From the NCBI GenBank assembly GCA_039090855.1, contig CM076999.1, positions 112,405,072 through 112,469,071 of the forward strand: DNA of 64,000 nucleotides, given 5' to 3'. This document shows, in pieces, positions 55,520 to 64,000 of this stretch (the first letter of the stretch is position 1; every line of letters begins with the position of its first letter). Position numbers and translations under genes: made by a program. Source of the stretch: Macrothele yani. Lineage: Eukaryota; Arthropoda; Arachnida; Araneae; Macrothelidae. Below the pieces are notes generated by a model. It made no database searches, was not told the origin of the DNA, and saw only the letters and a list, made by a program, of their open reading frames with translations.

Positions 55520-56265
55520 CTTTTTGTACACATTTCATATTGAAGTCAGTGCAACGGAACCAGTTTTGTTTCACCGAAGTCATACTGTAGATTAAAACGC
55601 CTTTTAAAGTAAAGAGCCTAATCCTGCTGAAAAAAGAAATGCATTCGGAAGAAGGCATTTCTATTTGTTTTCCACTTTTCTTTCAGTTCCAGCAAGTCAA
55701 CAGAACATTTAATCAAATTTCATTTGTGATACTTTTATTTTTCGGAAGTCTAAACATACTAATTATCTGAGGTAGGGTCGTATTTAAAGGGGGGACCAGG
55801 GGACCTTGCCCCCGAAAGTATTTGATTTCTTATTAATTTTGGGTTAAAAATGCGACTTACATTAGAAAAAAATGCTTTAATTTTTTCTTCTATTTTTCAT
55901 TAACTTTAATTTTGTTCTGGATTTTAAAAACTTCCATTTTTCGTCCCCCCTATCCCCCAAAAAAAGTTCTATATATGTCTCTGATGTGAGGGACTTGGCT
56001 ACCTTAACGGAAAACATAACCACTAGGAAAGATGGGAGTGTTTTACTGACGCCTCCAACCAACCTCATTGGCTACGTTCTTGGTTGTGATAACATATGGT
56101 CGGTCATTGTACATATATTAAATTCTCATCAAGTGTTGGTAAAGTGTTTATCAGTAATTACCTCTAAAACCAAACTAAAACAAAATACATGTATTAATTT
56201 TAAATTCCGTAGAAAATAAACCCAGGGAGCAAAAAAAATTTTGAAACCTTAAAAATTCCACAAGC
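55520..56265. other. Unassigned AT-rich stretch
   Basis: Includes a GGGGGGACCAGGGGACC-type block near 55788 like others scattered at 16.6, 17.6, 57.9 and 59.6 kb. No gene supported. Confidence 0.4.
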
Positions 56266-56267
56266 AA

Positions 56268-56415
56268 AACTGTCCCTAATTTAAGGCTACCGGTTCCAAG
56301 AAAAGGACAGAGCCGGGTCCATAAGACAAACGCAACATCTATTCCTCACCGTGATTCGAACCCAGACCTTAAATCGGACGAAGCTCTCGCTTAGACCACT
56401 GCGCCGCCGGGCGTT
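56268..56415 (-). mobile_element. Degenerate SINE fragment
   Basis: GTCCCTAATTTAAGGCTACC through GATTCGAACCCAGACC and CTTAGACCACTGCGCC. The tail half is missing. Diverged roughly 15-20 percent from the family. Confidence 0.8.
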
Positions 56416-56419
56416 TTCG

Positions 56420-57689
56420 ATTTCTAAGTGTGTCAGTTTTTTGGTTTGCTTGAATGGAAGTGTATTGTGTGACGTCATTACATGCAATCACTTAAGGTTA
56501 AAAAAAAAAAAAAAACGAAAAAAAAAAAAAAAAAACTTTTGGCACCACAAACCTAGTATTATTATTTTGAAAACTTTTTTTCTAAGGAAACAAGCTCGCC
56601 GAAGCACTTGTCTAGTTTTTTAAAATCCCCTCTCAGTCACCTTTTCCCCCCTGTTCGAAAACACACCGAAGGGAAATCTTTTTCCTGATATCTGAATGAC
56701 CTGATATCCTACATGATTGCGCGCAGAAGACAAATGAAATCACTCACTGTTCATCCAAGGGATGTTCTGGAACTGCAGAAGAAACAAATTCTCTTAGCTG
56801 TGGCTCTAATCGGACGATAAAGCTCTCTATGGCAACGATCACGTGGCCATCACGAGGAAAATCAAGATGGCAGGCAGGGTACACGTCCTTGGAGGAAATA
56901 CGTCACACGCAGGCTTGGGTTTAAAAACTCTTCACCATCTGCTTAGTATCACTTTCCCGCTGGACTCGGAAGTTTGTGCGAACTCATTCAACAAACGTAA
57001 AACCATCTGCTTTCTCAGTTGTCACCGGTGCACAAGGTAGTCTGCATTTTCTGGACATAGGAAGAAGGAAAAGGCCTTTAAAATTGATTGAAGGTAACGA
57101 CCCTGAAACTGCAGACAAACAAATATACAAAAATATATATATATATATATTCCTAATGGATGATCGACAATACTGTGTATATTCTCCCGGAGACCTTCCC
57201 GATTATTGAACTTTATTTTCGCCACAAGATCACAGGGACTTCAGCAATTTTGTGATATTACACTTAAGAAAACATCGTAAAGCGTAATCGAACTGTAAGT
57301 ATTTTTCGTTATTTGAGCTCACTGAAGTGGTTTTGTGTTTTAAGATATGTTTTGCATCAGAAAATTTGCATACGCAAGCTCAGACTGAAACTTGGACATG
57401 CGTAAAGCTGTACGTAGTTTTTTTGGAAGCACTTAGTTTCCATCTTCACGCGTCTAACGGGAGAAAAAAAAATGATGCAAATTATTTTGCTTTCGACAAA
57501 CTTTTACAATATCATGTAAATAATTTGTAGAGGAAAAAAAAAAAAGGTTTATGAAAGATTTTCAACTCGACAAGAAATGTCTCAACTCGGTTTGAAATAA
57601 TTTCGTATAAGAACTCAACAGAGTTGGCTTTTAATCTTCTGGGCGTCTTTTATTCACGCATGCTTCTAAGAATTAAGCAGAAGCAGCCA
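56420..57689. other. Unassigned stretch
   Basis: Poly-A runs near 56500-56535 and a (TA)n run at 57131-57150. Two overlapping plus frames (56843-57040 and 56976-57209) cover a short stretch including SAFSVVTGAQGSLHFLDIGR. I do not recognise them and see no splice or start context that decides the matter. Confidence 0.35.
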
Positions 57690-57890
57690 GCCGTGTGGCG
57701 CAGTGGTCTAAGCGATGGCTTATGACAATTTGTCAGAGATGGGTCAAGGTTCGAATCCCGTCATGATGGATATTGTGTTGGTCTACGGCACTGGCTCTCT
57801 CTCTTCCATGGACACAGTGGTCCTAAAGTACGGACGGGTGACAGATTATAGACCACCCAGTATCGCATGGTGGTCTTTAAATCCAATGCC
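57690..57890 (+). mobile_element. tRNA-derived SINE, diverged
   Basis: CCGTGTGGCGCAGTGGTCTA head, GGTTCGAATCCCGTCATG B box, body with CTCTTCCATGGACACAGTGG, ends GGTGGTCTTTAAATCC. An older copy with substitutions throughout. Confidence 0.85.
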
Positions 57891-57999
57891 GGATTAAGGC
57901 CTTAGTGGGCCCCTTGGCTAAGACATCTAAGTGGGCCCCCAAAGGACTTATGATGGGGAATCATTATGAAATCCGTTAACGAAACATGCTATGTACAAT

Positions 58000-58745
58000 T
58001 ATAACGAAGTAAATTTCTCCGTCATTTTTATCCGCGCCGGGGTTCGAACCCGGATCCCCTCATTCCGGAATAAGTCACTCTACCAATTGAGCTACGCGGA
58101 CGTTTTATTCTGATTCCCATCTGCCTTTATGTCGTGTGCGTCCTTCTGGCAGGTACGTTACATCATCTCCCCTTATTTATTTATTTATTTTTTTTTTATT
58201 TTTTTTTTTTTTGAAGTGCTGGAGAAGGGATTCTCGCCGCCCCGGTGGCGCAGTGGTCTAAGGCGATGGCCTCTGATCATTCGTCCAAAAGGGGTCCGGG
58301 TTCGAATCCTGGTGAGGCATGGATGTTGTGTTTGTCTTGCGGCACTGGCTCTCTCCCTTCCCTGGAACCAGTGACCCTAAATTGGGGACGGGCGACTGCT
58401 TATAGCCCATTGAGTTGCTCACGGTGGTCGCTAAACCTCCAATAAAGAAAGAAAGAAAGAAAGAGAAGGGATTCTCATAATTTTCCTATCTCCTGGTGTG
58501 GAAATAACATCACACCATTGCGAGATTTTGAACGGTCGGGTCATCCGGATAGTTCGGGCGCCATTATAACGAAGTAAATTTCTCCGTCATTTTTATCCGC
58601 GCCGGGGTTCGAACCCGGATCCCCTCATTCCGGAATAAGTCACTCTACCAATTGAGCTACGCGGACGTTTTATTCTGATTCCCATCTGCATTTTATGTCG
58701 TGTGCGTCCTTCTGGCAGGTACGTCACATCTCCTGGTACGTTACA
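58000..58745 (-). mobile_element. TRIM element with tRNA-like LTRs, hosting a SINE
   Basis: Minus orientation, target duplication CAAT (57996-57999, 58746-58749). LTRs 58000-58162 (163 bp; lacks about 17 bp between two GTACGT repeats) and 58565-58745 (181 bp). Primer-binding site, reversed, at 58553-58564; hairpin arms at about 58490-58530; purine tract before the downstream LTR. The internal part is enlarged by the SINE at 58236-58462. The tRNA-like modules are the best-formed in the window: D stem GCTC/GAGT, B box GGTTCGAACCC exact. Confidence 0.88.
58236..58462 (+). mobile_element. tRNA-derived SINE inside a TRIM
   Basis: 227 bp, complete: GCCGCCCCGGTGGCGCAG head to an (AAAG)n tail. Target duplication of 14 bp, GAGAAGGGATTCTC, at 58222-58235 and 58463-58476. 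It is the cleanest copy for defining the family. Confidence 0.95.
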
Positions 58746-58749
58746 CAAT

Positions 58750-59925
58750 TTTATACGAAACGGTAGCACTATGCTTGTGATAATTAATACGTAGTGCATT
58801 CCTCAAACCAGGCGGTAATTAGACTTTAGTTTCGGGACGGGGGGGGGGGGGGTTAAAAATATTCCACAGCAAAAATGTAATCTATTTATCTATCTAATCG
58901 CCTAACAAAAAATAAGCTCTTTAGTTTTTCGTATATTAGCATTAGTTAGCGAGTAACAAGACATGAACTTACTCAATATTAACAAAAAAAAAAAGCAAAA
59001 AAACTGAACAATATGAGACAAAGATCACATGTAGACAACAACATCACACAGTAAACAGGATGAAAGCAAGTAGAGTCTGAAAAATTGAATATTATGAAGA
59101 AATGTGAAATCTCCGTCAGGAAGTGGATTTTAAAAATTCCGATAACGATAGATGAAGACACCGTACCAGGGAACTTTGACGTTGGATTGGCCGTCTAATA
59201 GTTGCTATCATAGCAACTTTTAAAAAAATGCAATAAAGATATAAATAAATAAGCGATCTCAAAAATACCTGATTAAAGAACAATTCGGATTAATGAAGTG
59301 CCAGACACAGAGTTTTCTGTACTTCTATAAATGTGTTACTACTGCTGACCTATAAGAAAAAAATGTCCTTCTGAAGTAAGGTTTATCAAAAGAAGTAACA
59401 GAAACAATTTGTAAAAAAAAAAAAAATGAAAAGAAAGAGAATGGCGACTGTTGTTGATCTAATAACTTGCGATAAACAAGCAAAAAAAAAAAAAAAAAAA
59501 TTGCCCAAAAAATTTCGGTGGGAGGGGGGGGGTTGGCCTAGATACGGCCATGCCTCAAACTAATAAATTATTTGCAAAGTTTTCATAACAAGCAGAAACG
59601 GATCTAGAGGTTTGGGGGCCCCGGGCAAGAACTGTGTTACGGGAGCCCCTATTGCTCTTAACCAGTCTTTTCAGGAATTTTGGAAAATATAGCGCAGGGG
59701 AATATTTAGCTCTGAAGTCAAAGGAAAAATATAAGGTGTGAAAGTATAAGGAAGAACTGTAAAACTGTGGAGAGTGGTGTATTTGCATTTTTATGCTGTT
59801 TTTAAGGAATTTCTCCACCCTTTCTATATATGGCACTTGTAGTAGAGATAGAAAAATAACCATAAAGCACCTGAAAATGTTATGCGTGCATCATGAACAG
59901 TATTTATCTTATGTACGAGGCGAGT
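58750..59925. other. Unassigned AT-rich stretch
   Basis: Homopolymer runs (G near 58840 and 59525; A near 59410 and 59485). No gene or element recognised. Confidence 0.45.
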
Positions 59926-59927
59926 TT

Positions 59928-60150
59928 TTTTTTTTTTTTTTTTTTTTGATTGGAGGTTTAACGACCACTGTGAGAAATTCAATGGGCTATAAGCAGTCGC
60001 CTGTCCCTAATTTAGGGTCACTGGTTCCAGGGAAGGGAGAGATCCAGTGCCGTAAGACAAACACAACATCCATGCCTCACCGGGATTCGAACCCGGACCC
60101 CTTTCGGATGAATGATCAGAGGCCATCGCTTAGACCGCGGCGCGCGGTGA
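59928..60150 (-). mobile_element. tRNA-derived SINE
   Basis: Reverse copy with a T tail of about 21 at left; the head end is altered (GACCGCGGCGCGCGG). Confidence 0.9.
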
Positions 60151-60484
60151 GTTCAATAAGTCCTATTGCAATTATAGAAAAAAAAAAAAAAAAAGAAGCC
60201 GGTAAATTTATTTGATTTCTTTGGCAAAGAAAGAAACTAGACTCCCTTTCACCCTACCATAAAAATTTTGGTACATTTATTGGTTTTACGATAGCAGTTC
60301 TGTGCGGCACATGCAAACTAAAAACTGTACATTCATATTTTTTTAAGGATATTAGTGAAGAGGGGGGGGGGGGGATATCAGGGTCATAGCTAGTGCTAAA
60401 TTATAGAGGAGGCTACAAATAACGCAGGGGAGGCTAGAAATATTTAGGTATTTTCATAAATTAATAATAATCTATGTTATGGGT

Positions 60485-61650
60485 TAAAATAATGTATACT
60501 AATATATAAAGAGAGAAAATTTGTTTGTGTGTTTGAGGTAATTTCGAAAACTACTGAACCGATTTGGATAAGTCTTTCACCGTTGGGAATCTTATTATTT
60601 TCCGGTGGTTATAGGCTATATCGTTTGTCTTTTATTTCATTATTTTTTTTATTATTTTTTCATTATTTTTGGCTGTACTACCGAATCAGATCGCTTTAAA
60701 GCAGTTCCCGATTTCCCGTGTATCGTTCCGCTTTGTTTACATACACCTTGATCACACCCAACGTGAAAGAAAGTAGTTCGCGATAATATACGGAATTTTT
60801 TTTACTAATGTGGAATAATATTTGAAACGCTCCATTTGCGAACAAATATGAGAGCTCATTTACGAGGCGGAGATACCCAATTTTCTACTCAGTTACTAGG
60901 TGTCGGTGATGGCAAAGTTCATAATTAGAACGGTCTGATTCCAGTACACAGTAAACTGGGAAGCATTGTAAAGTGTATTGATGAATTAGTTGACAAAATT
61001 TATCCTAATGTAGAAATTTGCTCCAAAGAAGTCACAACTGGATCTGTGAACCAGCCACCGTGTCTCCAAGAATTCATCTGTTGATGAAATAAACGATGCT
61101 ATTTTGTAAAAACTGCCCGGCGAATACAGAACTCACACATCGATCGATACTGGCGTTAACTTGGAAGATACAGTGCATTATCCACATGAATTCTTAAATT
61201 CTTTAAATCCCTCAGGACTTCCACAGCATTGTCTCAAATTGACAGTTGGCATTTCTATAATATTACTAGGGAACCTGAATCCTCCAAACCTGTGCAATGG
61301 TACAAGATTACGGTTCAAAGTGCTGCATAATAACATTATTGAAGCCATTATACTAACTGGGCCAGCAGCTGGACAAATGGCACATATACCCAGGATTCTG
61401 ATCATTCCGACGGACTTTAATTTCACGTTCAAAAGATTACAGTTTCCTATTAAACTATCCTTCGCAATAACGATCAATAAATCACACGGCCAAACTTATA
61501 AACATGTGGGATTGGATTTGCGTCAAGAATGCTTTTCGCACGGACAGGTATACGTCGGCTTATCGAGAACCGGCAATTCAGAGAATCAATTTATTTCGAT
61601 AACGGATGGAAATGAGACAAAGAATGTTATATATGCCGAGGCATTATGAA
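60485..61650 (+). pseudogene. Helitron remnant with Pif1-like helicase C-terminus
   Basis: The 5' flank TATATAAAGAGAGAAAATTT and AACTACTGAACCGATTTGG resembles Helitron leader DNA. Broken coding from about 60845 (GGDTQFSTQLLGVGDGK, DELVDKIYPNV) leads to an open frame at 61161-61649. That frame carries LNSLNPSGLPQHCLKLTVG, LLGNLNPPNLCNGTRL, FPIKLSFAITINKSHGQTY and VYVGLSRT, the last helicase motifs of the RepHel protein. The ordered blocks are those of the C-terminal fifth of RepHel; the Rep nuclease part is missing. At least three frame breaks occur upstream of 61161. Confidence 0.82.
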
Positions 61651-61886
61651 TTATATTAAAAAAATAAAATAAAAATTATATACTTAAATTTCTGTGAAAA
61701 TTAATTATAATTTTCTTTAACGTGTAAAACTAACTGCCGACCATTTAATCTTTCGGCCGATTTCCTCCATCGGTTGCTCTGAAATTCCACTACAGTTCTT
61801 ACGGATGGATCGGATGACACGTATTATCATAGCCTTCTTTTTCAGTGATATCTTCCCCGCGAGCGAAGCTATAGGCACAGCTGGTA

Positions 61887-63305
61887 CACTGGTGTGCAAA
61901 AATTAAGGACGAAGAGGAGAAATTAGCATAACAGCAGAACGAGCAGGCAGAACGGACCGAAAGACCACTGAGGAGATAGACTAGGGTCCGGTACGGTAGG
62001 GCATGCGCATATATGCAACATGACGTAGGAGTGGGGGGGGTGTCGGAAGGGTATAAAGCACACGGGCGGTGTACGCTCAGCAATTCGGTGAAAGCTATTG
62101 CACGGTGTACATCGGTTTGAACGACATCGAGTTGCTGCCACCGTGTGATATGGCCAACAGGCAATCCAGTAGACGACATCTGGATGACTTTACCCGAGGA
62201 CGAGCAACCACGGCGGCGGACGACCGGTATATTGTCCTACAGGCGAAAAGAGACAGACGGCAGACAGCGGGAGAAATCGCAAGGCACATGCAACAGACAA
62301 CTGGACGTCCGTTATCGCGTTTTACCGAGGCCAGGAGGCTGCACAAAGGTGGTGGGCTATTTGCACGACGACCAGTACGGTGTGTGCCATTAACGTCTGC
62401 TCATCGGAGACGGCGGTTTCTGTGGTGCCAGGAACACAAGAACTGGACACATCAGCAATGGGGTCGAGTTCTCTTTACGGATGAGAACCGATTTAGTCTG
62501 ACGAGCGATTCTGGACGTATACACATCTGGAGAGAGCAGATAACATGCAATCACACCTCCAACATCATCGAAAGGGACCGGTTTGGAGGTGGCAGAGTTC
62601 TCGTTTGGGGCGGTATCATGATTGGTAGCTGTACTGACCTCCACATCTTCCAAGGAGGTTCAGTCACTGGTGTCCGCTATTGTACCGAGGTTCTCCTGCC
62701 TCACGTGCGTCTGTTTAGAGGTGCTGTGGGACCTGAGTTCCTTTTCATGTACGACAACGCTACACCATATCGTACAGTGGCTGTCGCAGAGCTGTTGGAG
62801 AGTGAAGATATTCAACTCATATATTGGCCCGCAAGGTCCCCGGACCTGAATTCAGTCGAACACATGTGCGACCTTCTCGGGAGACGCTTGGCAACACGTC
62901 ACCAGCAGCCAGCAACGATTCCGCAGCTGCGATTGGCGCTACAAGAGGAATGGGCCGCGATGCCTCAACAGCTCCTTGACAACCTCGTCCTTCCTCAGCA
63001 TGGACAGACGTTGTAAATCCTGCAACGCAGTTAGGAGTGATCATATCCCCTACTAAAGACTGGATTTTTCTTGGCAGCCGTCTGTCACAAGGACGTTTCT
63101 GTTTTCTGTCCAGTTGTGCTCGAAACTACCTTTTCAATAAAGTGCCTTTGTATCCTTTGGATTCCGTGTTTGGACGGTTCTGCTCACTTGTCCCATATTC
63201 TTACATCTTGGGGATCTTATGGTATGATTTGAGTCGATGTGGAGCACTTCTGCACTACGTTACATTCGATAAAACCGTCTCGTGCTTAATTTTAGCACGC
63301 CAGTG
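61887..63305 (+). mobile_element. Tc1-like element with imperfect terminal repeats
   Basis: The left end CACTGGTGTGCAAAAATTAA is preceded by TA (61885-61886). The right end, in reverse complement CACTGGCGTGCTAAAATTAA, finishes at about 63305. About 1,419 bp. The base pair after the right end is TG and not TA, so the right target copy is mutated or the end is a few bases off. Confidence 0.75.
62069..63016 (+). CDS. Tc1-like transposase, open frame, N-terminal DNA-binding domain deleted
   Basis: Uninterrupted 315-codon frame; the usual start would be the Met of ANRQSSRRHLDDFTRGR (62150). Compared with the relative at 50988, the frame jumps from DFTRGR directly to TAADDRYIVLQ, losing about 50 residues that include most of the first helix-turn-helix and the linker, without loss of frame. 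Second helix-turn-helix (GEIARHMQQTTGRPLSRFTE), VLFTDENRFSL (first Asp), FLFMYDNATPYRT (second Asp) and SPDLNSVEHMCDL (Glu, spacing 34) remain. CHRT became PYRT, NPIE became NSVE, and the last residues differ from the expected end. Probably inactive despite the open frame. Confidence 0.75.
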   Translation: MYAQQFGESYCTVYIGLNDIELLPPCDMANRQSSRRHLDDFTRGRATTAADDRYIVLQAKRDRRQTAGEIARHMQQTTGRPLSRFTEARRLHKGGGLFARRPVRCVPLTSAHRRRRFLWCQEHKNWTHQQWGRVLFTDENRFSLTSDSGRIHIWREQITCNHTSNIIERDRFGGGRVLVWGGIMIGSCTDLHIFQGGSVTGVRYCTEVLLPHVRLFRGAVGPEFLFMYDNATPYRTVAVAELLESEDIQLIYWPARSPDLNSVEHMCDLLGRRLATRHQQPATIPQLRLALQEEWAAMPQQLLDNLVLPQHGQTL

Positions 63306-63722
63306 TGTATTATATTATAGCTGTATATACTGAAGAATGAATGCACAGCAGTACTGTTTCTAAGATATATGTGTACATTCGGAGCGTTCCTCCTCTTTTG
63401 ATGACCTTAATGGCACCAAAAGTATGGGTATTTCTTTTTACTCCCCCCCCCCTTTTTTTTAATGAAATGACTATTCAGATGAAGGCGAAATTTGATATTT
63501 CGAAACTTTGTTAAAAATATTCTTAGTTGATTTGACTGAAATTGGACAAAAGTATCCTTTCTATAATGCGAAACACGGTCGTATACAGGGGAGAGGATTT
63601 TAGTACCCCCCCCCGATTTTTTTTTTTTTGCAAAATTAACATTTTTTGTGCTTGTTTTTCAACAAGAGTCGCCATTACTTTTCATATTTTATTTACAAAT
63701 TGTTTTTATTATTTCCTTTGAT
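63306..63722. other. Unassigned stretch
   Basis: C run near 63445 and 63607; no supported feature. Confidence 0.4.
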
Positions 63723-63723
63723 A

Positions 63724-64000
63724 GGAAATAATGGTGAAACTTAAGAATGGGAATGATATGTAAATGCCTTTGATTTGAATTCCCAATAAGAAAAGTAATG
63801 TACAGAATTAATATGTGTCAACTCTCATTTGAGTGAGCACTGAGCTAGGAAATAATGATGAAACTCAAAAATGGGAAGAATGATACGGGAATGCCTTTCT
63901 ATTGAATTCTCAGTAAGAAAAGCAATGTCGAGAATTAACATGTGTCAACCGTTATGTGAGTGAGCAATCAGCTTGGAAATAATGGTGATTTTTTTTTTTT
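63724..64000. repeat. Tandem repeat of about 125 bp (runs off the window)
   Basis: AGGAAATAATGGTGAAAC at 63724, AGGAAATAATGATGAAAC at 63848 and GGAAATAATGGTGA at 63975 start successive units, with ATGTGTCAAC and GAGTGAGCA blocks in each. Only two full units are in view. Confidence 0.8.

Noticed and set aside
56976..57209. Possible host exon
   Set aside because: About 77 codons with a TA microsatellite inside the frame and no recognisable family.

Overview
This window reads as eukaryotic, most likely arthropod, repeat-rich DNA. No host protein-coding gene could be recognised on either strand. Every protein homology I can see belongs to a transposable element: mariner (DD34D), Tc1-like (DD34E and a wider-spaced DD36E type), hAT, Tigger/pogo, Helitron helicase, and the reverse transcriptase and gag parts of non-LTR retrotransposons. 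The mix of mariner and Tc1 lineages with a jockey/I-like gag and a tRNA-derived SINE suits an arthropod, possibly a chelicerate; that placement is inference, not proof.

Layout. 1-2.1 kb: a 44-bp minisatellite with a 775-bp segmental duplication. 2.3-2.8 kb: a complete miniature LTR element (TRIM) whose LTRs contain a tRNA-like sequence. 3.2-4.5 kb: a foldback element filled with ten 117-bp units, most of which carry a near-perfect 55-bp palindrome. 4.7-8.1 kb: three mariners and a SINE, one mariner nested inside another. 8.2-10.2 kb: minisatellites of 18 and 45 bp. 11-12.6 kb: decayed mariners. 12.7-14.1 kb: a pyrimidine-rich array. 14-18 kb: AT-rich DNA with few recognisable features. 17.9-18.9 kb: a 37-bp array with a 74-bp higher-order pattern, then a hAT fragment. 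20-23.6 kb: two Tc1 elements with both inverted repeats. 23.6-23.9 kb: a MITE with an internal tRNA-like sequence. 24-26 kb: a LINE fragment amplified in tandem and a Tigger tail split by a SINE. 26-29 kb: a TRIM split by a second foldback element, then a 122-bp array. 29-33.5 kb: a dense SINE field. 33.8-35.2 kb: a TRIM multimer (four LTRs, three internal domains). 36.4-37.7 kb: a mariner. 38-43.2 kb: a near-perfect long hairpin, a 146-bp array carrying nine nuclear-receptor-like sites, and arrays of 155 and 26 bp. 44.1-47.2 kb: a 122-bp satellite of about 25 copies. 47.9-50.2 kb: LINE ORF1 (gag) pieces. 50.6-55.5 kb: a Tc1 inserted in another Tc1 that also hosts a 52-bp minisatellite, plus a third Tc1. 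57.7-60.2 kb: a TRIM with a SINE inside, and further SINEs. 60.5-63.3 kb: a Helitron remnant and a Tc1 with a long open frame.

The most interesting system is the tRNA-carrying TRIM family. Its copies have LTRs of about 160-180 bp, 4-bp target duplications, a primer-binding site matching the 3' end of tRNA-Lys, a purine-rich tract before the 3' LTR, a conserved hairpin after the primer-binding site, and a 70-nt cloverleaf-like tRNA module with A and B boxes inside each LTR. The closest precedent I know is the plant element Cassandra, which carries 5S rRNA in its LTR. The elements depend on each other only as transposons do: SINEs need LINE enzymes and TRIMs need an LTR-retroelement reverse transcriptase and integrase. 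Neither enzyme source is intact here.
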